The notes under the pieces: model-generated
The model's input: the letters and a program-made list of their open reading frames with translations, nothing else
Told to the model about the DNA's origin: nothing
The model's database searches: none
Assembly (NCBI GenBank): GCA_965194505.1
Contig: OZ239144.1
Span: forward strand, 1,302,001 to 1,366,000
DNA from: Hahnella aquatica
Lineage (GTDB): Bacteria > Pseudomonadota > Gammaproteobacteria > Burkholderiales > Burkholderiaceae_A
Length of the DNA: 64,000 nucleotides
Reading direction: 5' to 3'
Program-made: the position numbers and the translations under genes
Shown here: positions 52,494-60,391 of the stretch, in pieces
Numbering within the stretch: position 1 is the first letter of the stretch
Layout of the letters: each line of letters starts with the position of its first letter

Positions 52494-54317
52494 CTAGGGA
52501 AAACCCCAGACCCCCAAGGTCTGCTGTGTCAGGACAGGCGCAATGCCCTCGGGACGGGGCAATGGGGCGGGTGCAGTCGCCGATTCCTCAAGCCACGGAC
52601 GCAAGGCAGGCGCGGCCGCAAAGACCCCCGCGCAAAGAGCCGAGGCTGACAACACCTCACGCAACAGCTGGGCGTCCACAGCCCGCAATTGCCCGAATTC
52701 AAACTGCGCATAGACCTCGCCAGTGCGCGGGCTGGCAAGGTCCACACGCGGCATGCGCTGGAGACAGGCCTTCAGGAAATGGGTGTACTGCGTGGGTGCC
52801 TCAGAGAGGTCTGCAGGGTAGACCGCGTCCGCGGAACGGGCCTGCAGATCAATGTGCCGGTAGCGGTCAATCTGCATGAACCCGATTGGGTCGAGGAGCA
52901 CCAGATGGCCATTGCACCCAAATGCCATGGTCTTGGGCCGTTCCCCCTTGGGCACGGAGTTGTCCAAGAATTCGAAATGCACGACCTTCTCCGTGTTCAA
53001 GGCCCACGTGAAGAAAAGGTCCGGCATGCCGGTGTAGGCTTCCACATTGTGGGCCAACAGATCATCAACTGGTTTGAAACGGCCAAACTCCAGGCCTCGG
53101 TGCCAGGCCCTCACCACCGTCTCATGGGGCGGTGTGACCATGAAGAACATGAAGATCTGATGGCCAAACCGGGTGAGCAGATTGCTGCCGGCTTCGTCAG
53201 AATCCAACGCAAAGCTGTCGAACCGGAATCGATCGATGAGCAGGTGGGTCATGCGGCCCTGCTCTGCCTTGCGGGCCATGTAACGGTCGAGCTTGCGATC
53301 GATGAGCTCCAGTTCGAGACCGGTGAGGCTTCCCGCATAGATGGCTGCCTCGCCCAGGCTGTCGTAATCCAATAGGTACTTGCGCCAGATGTCTGGACTG
53401 ATCACCGCAAAGTCCTCCCAGGCCAGCCCCATTTTTCGAACCAGCTCTCGCTGCTGCAGCCGCAGGGTGCTCTTGCCGGAGGCCGACGACCCCTTCGTAT
53501 TGAGCACCACCGGCTGCGGCTGGGCGGGCAGCAGCACAAAGCCCAGCCGCGCAGCCAGCCCCTGCACCTGTTGGCCCACCGCATCTCCAATCGCATCCGA
53601 TGCCAGTTCATTGAGGGCCATCCGATGCGCGAGCCGACAAACCAGGTCACGCTGCGCGGCCAGCCCTCCCAGCTTGGCGCGCGCCACAGCCGCGATGCGC
53701 AGCAAGGCCCGCAGTCCGACTCGATCCGCCCTGTCCACCGCAACCGCCGACATCTCGGCCCATCGTGCGACCACCCGCTCCTCAATGTCCCAGTCCGAGT
53801 GGACCCCACCGTCGGCGATGGACTCAGAGACTGCTCGGCCGGGATCCTTGCTGGATCGACCGAATAGGCGCGACCAGAAGCCCGTCGGCGCAGGCGCAGG
53901 AGCTGCAGGCTCGTCATCGGTGAGCATGCCCATCCAGACCGAAAGACGCGCATCCAGTGCCCGCGAGCAATCCGAGTGCAAGGCCTCAAAGGCAGGGAGC
54001 GATGCTTCGATGCCGCCCGCCAACAACTGGTCGGCCATGCGACGAAAGTGAATGCCGAGGTCTTCCACCCGATCACCGGCTGGCACGAGAAGGTCTGCCG
54101 TGATGCGCACCAATAATTCATGGACCATGAGCCGATGCGGACGCCAGGCCACCAGCTCTCGAAACTCGAGCCCGGTCAGGCCTCGCAGCTCCAGCACCTC
54201 CTCGAGGCTGTTGGAGACATGCTCCCGCCGCAGAATGGTCGACAGGCCAAGATAGGCCCGCGGAATGTCAGAGAGAAGGCCGGGGTTCCATGGACCTCGT
54301 TCGGCCATGGACGTCAT
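52494..54317 (-). CDS. Uncharacterised P-loop NTPase/kinase-like protein, 607 aa
   Basis: Not recognised as a named family. Residues 1-250 are helical with no signal peptide. A Walker A loop GSSASGKST lies at 276-284 after strand PQPVVLNTK. Next come SPDIWRKYLLDY (about 307-318), HLLIDRFRFDSF (about 358-369) and FFMVTPPHETVVRAWHRG (about 391-408). This layout recalls zeta-toxin/AAA-like kinases. The region after 440 is of unknown fold. The start overlaps the stop of the 103-aa membrane gene, so the two are coupled. MAERG at 54308 is an alternative start. Confidence 0.8.
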   Translation of the reverse strand: MTSMAERGPWNPGLLSDIPRAYLGLSTILRREHVSNSLEEVLELRGLTGLEFRELVAWRPHRLMVHELLVRITADLLVPAGDRVEDLGIHFRRMADQLLAGGIEASLPAFEALHSDCSRALDARLSVWMGMLTDDEPAAPAPAPTGFWSRLFGRSSKDPGRAVSESIADGGVHSDWDIEERVVARWAEMSAVAVDRADRVGLRALLRIAAVARAKLGGLAAQRDLVCRLAHRMALNELASDAIGDAVGQQVQGLAARLGFVLLPAQPQPVVLNTKGSSASGKSTLRLQQRELVRKMGLAWEDFAVISPDIWRKYLLDYDSLGEAAIYAGSLTGLELELIDRKLDRYMARKAEQGRMTHLLIDRFRFDSFALDSDEAGSNLLTRFGHQIFMFFMVTPPHETVVRAWHRGLEFGRFKPVDDLLAHNVEAYTGMPDLFFTWALNTEKVVHFEFLDNSVPKGERPKTMAFGCNGHLVLLDPIGFMQIDRYRHIDLQARSADAVYPADLSEAPTQYTHFLKACLQRMPRVDLASPRTGEVYAQFEFGQLRAVDAQLLREVLSASALCAGVFAAAPALRPWLEESATAPAPLPRPEGIAPVLTQQTLGVWGFP

Positions 54318-54625
54318 CCGTCAATCTGCAGCACGCCCGCGGCCCGGAAGTCTTGGAAGCTCTCCGGGTCTTGCAAGGCCTGGTACATGAGGATGGGAAT
54401 CGCATTTCGCTTGATGAGTCGAGGCAGCAGCATGCCAGCCAAGAAAATGAGCAGGCCGGTGATGAACCAGCCCACGAGCACCAGGGCAAAGCCGATGCCG
54501 ACAATCGGAAGCCGGATGAGCGGCAGCATCATTCGGGCGGCGAGAAATTCGTAAGCCCGGTCGGGCGGAATGTACGCCTCGAGTCGCCCCTCTCGATGGG
54601 CGGCAACGAACTCCGCATGGGTCAT
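54314..54625 (-). CDS. Small putative membrane protein, 103 aa
   Basis: Unrecognised. N-terminal soluble part with EFVAAHREGRLEAYIPPDRAYEF, then a hydrophobic core from about residue 36 to 66 (LIRLPIVGIGFALVLVGWF and TGLLIFLAGMLLP) that can form two transmembrane helices, then a cytosolic tail ending GVLQIDG. The ATG at 54625 is seven bases after the second CoA-transferase stop. Its stop overlaps the P-loop gene start. It may anchor or pair with that protein, which is inference. Confidence 0.7.
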   Translation of the reverse strand: MTHAEFVAAHREGRLEAYIPPDRAYEFLAARMMLPLIRLPIVGIGFALVLVGWFITGLLIFLAGMLLPRLIKRNAIPILMYQALQDPESFQDFRAAGVLQIDG

Positions 54626-54632
54626 GGGCGCA

Positions 54633-55880
54633 TCAGACGACCTTGGCCGCCACCATGGCTTCGATCTCTTCCTGTGAGTAGCCCAGGTGATGGAGGACGT
54701 CACTGGTGTGCTCGCCGAGCAGTGGTGAGCGCGTGACCACCGTGGGGCTCTCGGAGAGCTTGATGGGATTGCCCACGCTCAGGTAGGGGCCACGCTCGGG
54801 ATGGTCCACCTCGACGATGGTGCCAGTGGCCCGGAGCGAGGGTTCGTGGGCGATTTCCTTCATCGACAGGATGGGCCCACAGGGAACATCGTACTGATTG
54901 AGGATGTCCATGACCTCGAACTTGGTCTTGGTCATGGTCCACTGCTCGATGGTGTCGAAGATCGACTTCAGCCGGGGCAGGCGGGCGGCGGCGGTGGCGT
55001 AGTCGGGGTCGGTGACCCACGCGGGCTTTCCGATGATCTTGCAGATCGGCTCCCAGACAGCCTCTTGGGTGATGAAGTAGGTATAGGCGTTGGGGTCGGT
55101 TTCCCAGCCCTTGCACTTCAGGATGGAGCCTGGCTGACCACCACCCGAGGCATTGCCCGCGCGCGGCACCGCCTCTCCGAAGACACCATCGGGAAACTGG
55201 GGATACTCCTTCATCACACCATTTCGCTCGAGGCGTTGCTGGTCGCGCAATTTCACTCGGCACAAATTCAACACGGCATCCTGCATGGGGGCAGAAACCT
55301 TCTGACCCTTGCCGGTCTCTCGCGCCTGATACAAGGCCACCACAATGCCCAGGCAGAGGTGCAGGCCGGTGCCACTGTCGCCAATCTGGGCGCCGGTGAC
55401 CATGGGCGGGCCATCATCAAAGCCGGTGGTGGAGGCCGCCCCTCCGGTGCACTGGGCCACATTCTCGTAGACCTTGCAGTCTTCGTAGGGCCCTGGCCCA
55501 AAGCCTTTGATGGAGGCCAGGATCATGCGCGGGTTGATTTCTTGGATGCGCTCCCAGGTGAAGCCCATGCGATCGAGGGCCCCGGGTGCGAAGTTCTCGA
55601 CCATGACATCACACGACTTGATGAGCTTCTCCAAGACCTCCTTGCCCTTCTGGTGCTTGGTGTCGAGGGTGACCGAGCGCTTGTTGTGATTGAGCATGGT
55701 GAAGTACAGGCTGTCGACGCCGGGGACGTCGCGCAGCTGGCCTCGGGTTGCATCGCCCACGCCCGGCCGCTCGACCTTGATCACGTCTGCACCGAACCAG
55801 GCCAGAAGCTGCGTGCAGGTGGGGCCCGACTGGACATGTGTGAAATCAAGAACGCGAACGCCTGCCAGGGCCTGACTCAT
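54633..55880 (-). CDS. Class III CoA-transferase, second formyl-CoA transferase-like protein, 415 aa
   Basis: Paralogue of the frc product in this window. It keeps the catalytic aspartate (D168 in IGDSGTGLHL) and much of the fold (LDFTHVQSGPTCTQLLAWFG). It differs at substrate-pocket positions: the GFWDGPPTVSG of Frc is GFDDGPPMVTG, and the GGGGQ loop is SGGGQ. It may transfer CoA to or from oxalate, as E. coli YfdE-type paralogues do with related acids. Its gene is followed tightly by the membrane and P-loop genes. Confidence 0.88.
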   Translation of the reverse strand: MSQALAGVRVLDFTHVQSGPTCTQLLAWFGADVIKVERPGVGDATRGQLRDVPGVDSLYFTMLNHNKRSVTLDTKHQKGKEVLEKLIKSCDVMVENFAPGALDRMGFTWERIQEINPRMILASIKGFGPGPYEDCKVYENVAQCTGGAASTTGFDDGPPMVTGAQIGDSGTGLHLCLGIVVALYQARETGKGQKVSAPMQDAVLNLCRVKLRDQQRLERNGVMKEYPQFPDGVFGEAVPRAGNASGGGQPGSILKCKGWETDPNAYTYFITQEAVWEPICKIIGKPAWVTDPDYATAAARLPRLKSIFDTIEQWTMTKTKFEVMDILNQYDVPCGPILSMKEIAHEPSLRATGTIVEVDHPERGPYLSVGNPIKLSESPTVVTRSPLLGEHTSDVLHHLGYSQEEIEAMVAAKVV

Positions 55881-55893
55881 GGCAACTCCTTCT

Positions 55894-56211
55894 TTACTCG
55901 AATAGTTTGTTTTGTGGGGCGAGAATGTCGTCGGTCATGCTGGCCAACTGATTGATCTTCACGCGAATGGGGGCCAGGTCTTGGCCCACATTCAGAGAGC
56001 CTGCCGCCAGAACCTCTCGGGCCAGCGTGAGTGCGGCCATGACGGCAATGCGATCGGTGCCCACGAGTTGGCCAGACTGCTTGACCTGCCGCATGCGGTA
56101 GTCCACCAGCGAGACGCAGTCCATGAGCACCGCCTGATCCTCGGGCGGACAGGCAAGCCTGTAGGAGCGATCCAGAATCTGAACCTCGACTTGGTCTTGG
56201 GTCTTCTTCAA
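55894..56211 (-). CDS. zapA: Cell division protein ZapA, 105 aa
   Basis: FtsZ-bundling protein of the Z ring. VEVQILDRSYRLACPPEDQAVLMDCVSLVDYRM matches the N-terminal globular part and TDRIAVMAALTLAREVL the start of the dimer helix. Normal length. Preceded by a ZapB-like coiled-coil gene after 18 bases, a common pair. No 6S RNA is seen downstream: the next gene starts only 13 bases away. Confidence 0.92.
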   Translation of the reverse strand: MKKTQDQVEVQILDRSYRLACPPEDQAVLMDCVSLVDYRMRQVKQSGQLVGTDRIAVMAALTLAREVLAAGSLNVGQDLAPIRVKINQLASMTDDILAPQNKLFE

Positions 56212-56229
56212 TCGCGCTCCCTTGGTTCT

Positions 56230-56421
56230 CTAGGACTGGCTGCCCTTGAGCAGCGCCTCGATGCGCTGGCTGGCATCGTCCATCTGCTGTCGAAGAGAGG
56301 CCACGGTGGCTTCGGACATGGTGAGGGACGCACGCAGAGACTGATTCTCCGACCGAAGTCGTTCGACCAGCAAGGCCACGGCCTTGAGCCGGTCTTCCAG
56401 AATCTGCAAGTCCTCAATCAT
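56230..56421 (-). CDS. ZapB-like coiled-coil protein, 63 aa
   Basis: Short heptad-rich protein: IEDLQILEDRLKAVALLVER followed by LRSENQSLRASLTMSEATVASLRQQMDD reads as one long coiled coil. Such small genes upstream of zapA are usual in betaproteobacteria and annotated as cell division ZapB-like or TIGR02449 proteins. The ATG at 56421 is chosen because upstream codons overlap dsbD. Divergent from dsbD with a 39-base gap. Confidence 0.82.
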   Translation of the reverse strand: MIEDLQILEDRLKAVALLVERLRSENQSLRASLTMSEATVASLRQQMDDASQRIEALLKGSQS

Positions 56422-56460
56422 GCACAGGATATTACAACGAGAGGCAGGGATAATCCCGGT

Positions 56461-58683
56461 ATGCGAGTCCTGCACCTCTTCACCGTTGGCCTTTGTCTGT
56501 TGTGGGGCACGGCCGTGCCAGCCCAAGGCCTGCTCAACACCCTGACCGCACCAACAACGCCATCGGAGGGCGTGGTTCGAGTCGATGCCGTGACGGTACA
56601 ACTCCTTGCGGCCCAAACGGCCGTAGCCCCGGGGCGTCCCGCTCGACTGGGCTTATTGCTGACGCACGACCCACACTGGCACACCTATTGGGAGAACCCA
56701 GGAGACTCGGGCCTGCCCACTCGCATCGAATGGTCCACTGCGTCGGGCCAGACGCTGAACGCCTCCGAAATTCGTTGGCCCACGCCAGACTGGCTTCCGG
56801 TGGGTCCGCTGGCCAGTTTCGGTTATGAGGGCAGCGTGCTGCTCTCTCAGACCGTGGACATCCCGGCCGATGCCGTCCCTGGCCAGACGCTGGAACTCAT
56901 TGCGCGTGCGCAGTGGCTCGCATGCCGCGACGTTTGCATCCCTGGAGAAGCCACCCTCTTGATTCGCCTCCCCGTAGAGAGCCCCACTGCACCGCTGCTT
57001 GCGTCGAGCCAGTGGTCCACATTTGAGGCGGCCGAGCAGCGCCTGCCCCGTCCGGACAGCGCGGGCCAAGGCTACGCCGTGACCGCATCTCATTTGGTGG
57101 TCTGGGGCTTGGGTTCCGCACAGGCCCTGGAGGGCTTCTTGTTCCCTCGCAACGAAGGCCTGATCGTGCCGGCCGCCGCCCAGGTGGTCTCGGCCACCGC
57201 CAACGGCTGGCGACTCGACATTCCCTTGGCCGACTCGGCCAAACGCGTGCTGGCCGACCGAGGCGCATCGGCGCCGCTCGAGGTGGTCTGGCGCCCCAAG
57301 GGCCAAGCGCAGGGGCAGCGCTGGGCACTCACCCAAGGCCTTGCACCACAGGCCACCGAGCAGATCCGCGCATACACACCCAGCCCCATGGGCGGCAACG
57401 GCACCTCCTTGCACCTGGCCCTGGCCATTGGCCTGGCCTTCTTGGGCGGGCTCATCCTGAACCTCATGCCCTGCGTCTTTCCGGTGCTCGGGCTCAAGGT
57501 GCTGGCCCTGGGGCAGTCTGCCTCGAGCCCAACTGCCGCCCGGGGCCATGCAGCCTGGTTTGCTGTGGGCGTGGTGCTGAGCATGCTGGCCCTGGCGGGC
57601 CTGCTGCTCCTGCTGAGGGCTGCGGGCGAGAGCATCGGCTGGGGCTTTCAGCTTCAGAACCCATGGGTCGTGAGTCTGTTGGGCCTGCTCTTCGTGGGCA
57701 TTGGGCTCAACCTCGCCGGTCTCTTCGAGGTGGGCACCGGCCTCACCCGCCTGGGCAGCCTGGATCGCCAGGAGGGCCCGCTCGGTGCATTCGCATCGGG
57801 CACGCTGGCGGTGGTGGTGGCCTCCCCCTGCACCGCGCCCTTCATGGGATCTGCACTGGGCTTTGCAGTCACGGCCACGACATGGGAAGCCCTGCTGGTC
57901 TTCGGCATGCTCGGGGCGGGCCTGGCCACCCCGTATGTGCTGCTGGCTGTCATTCCATCGGCCCGGGCACGCCTGCCAAAGCCGGGCGCCTGGATGGAGA
58001 CCTTCCGACAGTCCCTGTCATTTCCCATGTTCGCCACCGCGGCGTGGCTCGGCTGGGTTCTATCGCAACAGAACGGTCCCGTAGCAAGCTTCGCACTGAC
58101 GCTCTCCATGGTCTGCCTGGCAGTGGCTGGCTGGCTCTGGGGCCGCCGTCAGCGGCGCGGCCAGTTCACGGGCCCAGACCGCATCGCCCTGTTGCTGGCA
58201 CTGCTTGCCACCGCGGGGCTGGTCGCCACCAGCGTGCAGCCCGGGCAATCGGGTGCGGGGCCATCGGCCGAGTCCAGGCCCAGCCAGGCCGGATCCAGTG
58301 CGGCGATCAACCCCACTTGGCAGGCATGGGCACCCGGCTTGCCGGAACGGCTTCAGTCGGAAGGTCAGGCGGTTTTCGTGGACTTCACCGCCGCCTGGTG
58401 CATTTCATGCCAGGCCAACAAGGCCCGTGTGCTGAGCACCGACCCCGTGGCCAGCCGCCTGGCCCTGCCGGGGATGTCGGCCCTGGTGGCGGACTGGACC
58501 CGGCAAGATCCGAACATCACGAAAGAACTTCAGCGCCATGGGCGCAGTGGGGTGCCCATGTACCTGGTATACCCCAAGGGTGGCGGTCAGCCGATCTTGC
58601 TTGGCGAGTGGCTCACGGACGACGCGGTGATGGCCGCCCTCGACCGGGCCGGCGCACCGGTGGCACCGGGCCTGGTTCGATGA
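56461..58683 (+). CDS. dsbD: Thiol:disulfide interchange protein, DsbD/ScsB type, 740 aa
   Basis: Transfers reducing power from cytoplasmic thioredoxin to the periplasm. The N-terminus is a signal peptide ending about AQG. The periplasmic alpha domain carries the cysteine pair CRDVC; the membrane core (about residues 315-600) has the redox cysteines in MPCVFPVLGLKVL and SPCTAPFMGSALG; the C-terminal thioredoxin-like domain has WCISC. The long N-terminal domain is ScsB-like rather than classic DsbD. The ATG at 56461 starts it; the longer frame covers divergent genes. The 3' end overlaps fur by 97 bases. Confidence 0.9.
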   Translation: MRVLHLFTVGLCLLWGTAVPAQGLLNTLTAPTTPSEGVVRVDAVTVQLLAAQTAVAPGRPARLGLLLTHDPHWHTYWENPGDSGLPTRIEWSTASGQTLNASEIRWPTPDWLPVGPLASFGYEGSVLLSQTVDIPADAVPGQTLELIARAQWLACRDVCIPGEATLLIRLPVESPTAPLLASSQWSTFEAAEQRLPRPDSAGQGYAVTASHLVVWGLGSAQALEGFLFPRNEGLIVPAAAQVVSATANGWRLDIPLADSAKRVLADRGASAPLEVVWRPKGQAQGQRWALTQGLAPQATEQIRAYTPSPMGGNGTSLHLALAIGLAFLGGLILNLMPCVFPVLGLKVLALGQSASSPTAARGHAAWFAVGVVLSMLALAGLLLLLRAAGESIGWGFQLQNPWVVSLLGLLFVGIGLNLAGLFEVGTGLTRLGSLDRQEGPLGAFASGTLAVVVASPCTAPFMGSALGFAVTATTWEALLVFGMLGAGLATPYVLLAVIPSARARLPKPGAWMETFRQSLSFPMFATAAWLGWVLSQQNGPVASFALTLSMVCLAVAGWLWGRRQRRGQFTGPDRIALLLALLATAGLVATSVQPGQSGAGPSAESRPSQAGSSAAINPTWQAWAPGLPERLQSEGQAVFVDFTAAWCISCQANKARVLSTDPVASRLALPGMSALVADWTRQDPNITKELQRHGRSGVPMYLVYPKGGGQPILLGEWLTDDAVMAALDRAGAPVAPGLVR

Positions 58684-59111
58684 GGACACCCCTCGCCACG
58701 CTGGCATTGACCGTAGAGGGCAAGCGAATGATCCTGCAGCACGAAGCCACGCTCGGTGGCGATCTTGTGCTGACGGTCTTCGATTTTTGAATCGAAAAAC
58801 TCCTCCACCCGCCCACAATCCAGGCAGACCAGGTGGTCGTGGTGGGAGCCCTCGTTGAGTTCGAAGACTGACTTCCCGGATTCGAAATTCGATCGGCGCA
58901 GGAGACCCGCCTGCTCAAACTGCGTGAGCACCCGGTAGACCGTGGCCAGGCCAATGTCGACGGAATCTTGGAGAAGGATTTTATAGACGTCCTCAGCACT
59001 CAGGTGGCGGGTCTGTGACTGCTCGAAGATGGCCAGCACCTTGAGCCGGGGCAGCGTGACCTTCAGCCCCGTGCTCTTGAGGTCTGCGGCCAGGTCTTCG
59101 GAAGTCGACAT
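58587..59111 (-). CDS. fur: Ferric uptake regulator Fur, 174 aa
   Basis: Iron-responsive repressor. The winged HTH (VTLPRLKVLAIFEQSQTRHL, IGLATVYRVLTQFEQAGLL) precedes the dimer/metal domain with EGSHHDHLVCLDCGRVEEF and a C-terminal CQRGEGCPHR. A normal Fur would end about residue 145; this frame runs on 29 residues, antisense to the end of dsbD. That tail has no recognisable homology. Start ATG at 59111; the longer frame to 59135 is not needed. Divergent from bamE. Confidence 0.93.
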   Translation of the reverse strand: MSTSEDLAADLKSTGLKVTLPRLKVLAIFEQSQTRHLSAEDVYKILLQDSVDIGLATVYRVLTQFEQAGLLRRSNFESGKSVFELNEGSHHDHLVCLDCGRVEEFFDSKIEDRQHKIATERGFVLQDHSLALYGQCQRGEGCPHRTRPGATGAPARSRAAITASSVSHSPSKIG

Positions 59112-59153
59112 GCGGCTTATGATAACGGGATTCATTCTCTATTCGCCTCGCAC

Positions 59154-59558
59154 ATGCCCCCCTCCAAATTGCCACGCGCCCTGCTCCTCGCCCCTGCCCT
59201 GCTCCTGCTGGCCGGCTGTGGCAGCATCGATCGCATCACCAAGAACCCACCCAATTGGCTCACGCCCTACCGGGCTGATATCGGCCAGGGCAACTTCATC
59301 ACCCAAGACCAGGCCAGCCGCCTGCAGAAGGGCATGAGCCGAGAGCAGGTTCGTGCGCTCCTGGGCACGCCCCTGCTCGTGGATCCATTCCGAGACAACC
59401 GGTGGGATTACGTCTTCGACATTCGCCGAGGCGATGGCGGCCGAGACCGACGACGCTACTTCGTGAGGTTTGAAAAGGACCAGCTCGTGGAATGGGGTGG
59501 CGATGAGCTGCCGGCCGTGTCTGGTGATGTCATCCTGCCCATGCGGCCCGCACGCTGA
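59154..59558 (+). CDS. bamE: Outer membrane assembly lipoprotein BamE (SmpA/OmlA), 134 aa
   Basis: Part of the Bam complex that inserts outer-membrane proteins. A lipoprotein signal ends at LLAGC with the lipid cysteine at residue 22. NFITQDQASRLQKGMSREQVRALLGTPLL and the DNRWDYVFDIRRG segment are SmpA/OmlA hallmarks. Shares one base with the dapB start (TGATG). The order fur/bamE-dapB is standard in the group. Confidence 0.93.
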   Translation: MPPSKLPRALLLAPALLLLAGCGSIDRITKNPPNWLTPYRADIGQGNFITQDQASRLQKGMSREQVRALLGTPLLVDPFRDNRWDYVFDIRRGDGGRDRRRYFVRFEKDQLVEWGGDELPAVSGDVILPMRPAR

Positions 59559-60391
59559 TGGCAACAGACCAGACCCGAATTGCGGTCGCCGGTGCCTCCG
59601 GCAAAATGGGCCAGGCCCTGGTTCAGGCCATTGCCTCCGAAGCAGGCTGCCGACTTCATGCCGCCCTGGACCGAGACGGCTCGCCGATGGCAGGCCTGGA
59701 TGCCGGCCAACGGCTCGGCCTGGACACCAGCATTCTCGTGACCTCACGGCTCGACGCCCTTCAGGGGGCCGACATTCTCATCGACTTCACCCGCCCCGAG
59801 GCGAGCCTTCTGCACATGAAGGCCTGCGCGCTGCATGGTGTCGGCCTGGTGCTTGGCACCACGGGCTTTGACACCGCAGGCCGGGATGCCATCGACGAGT
59901 TCGGCCAGCACCATCGACTGGTCTTTGCACCGAACATGAGCCTGGGCGTGAACATCACATTCAAAATTCTGGAGGTTGCGGCGCGGCTGCTTCAGAAAGG
60001 CTATGACATCGAGATCACCGAGGCCCATCACCGTCAGAAGGTCGATGCCCCCTCGGGCACGGCCCTTCGGATGGGCGAGGTGGTGGCCATGGCCAGCGGG
60101 CGGGCCTGGCCTCAGGATGCAGTGTTGTCCCGAGAGGGACACACGGGCGCCCGCACCGACGCCGAGATTGGCTTCTCAGTCATTCGCGGCGGAGACATTG
60201 TGGGCGACCACACGGTGATGTTTGCCGGTCAAGGCGAACGCATTGAAATCAGCCACCGGTCGTCTTCGCGGGCGGGCTATGCCCAGGGCGCCCTGCGGGC
60301 GGCCAGGTTTCTACATCATCAGCCCGCCGGCCAGTACGACATGCAGGATGTGCTTGGCCTCGCGGCCAAGGGCTCAGGCTTAGAGCTTTAA
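59558..60391 (+). CDS. dapB: 4-hydroxy-tetrahydrodipicolinate reductase, 277 aa
   Basis: Diaminopimelate/lysine pathway enzyme. The NAD(P) motif is VAGASGKMGQALVQAI; LGTTGFD and PNMSLGVNITFKIL follow; the catalytic segment EAHHRQKVDAPSGTA has the His and Lys; and the C-terminus is complete. Convergent with recN, overlapping by 12 bases. Confidence 0.96.
   Translation: MATDQTRIAVAGASGKMGQALVQAIASEAGCRLHAALDRDGSPMAGLDAGQRLGLDTSILVTSRLDALQGADILIDFTRPEASLLHMKACALHGVGLVLGTTGFDTAGRDAIDEFGQHHRLVFAPNMSLGVNITFKILEVAARLLQKGYDIEITEAHHRQKVDAPSGTALRMGEVVAMASGRAWPQDAVLSREGHTGARTDAEIGFSVIRGGDIVGDHTVMFAGQGERIEISHRSSSRAGYAQGALRAARFLHHQPAGQYDMQDVLGLAAKGSGLEL

Noticed and set aside
55881..56230. 6S RNA beside zapA
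   Set aside because: ssrS often lies next to zapA, but the gaps around zapA here are only 13 and 18 bases.
59112..59153. Possible Fur box between fur and bamE
   Set aside because: TATGATAACGG is AT-rich but only loosely resembles the 19-bp Fur consensus and lacks clear dyad symmetry, so autoregulation is not claimed.
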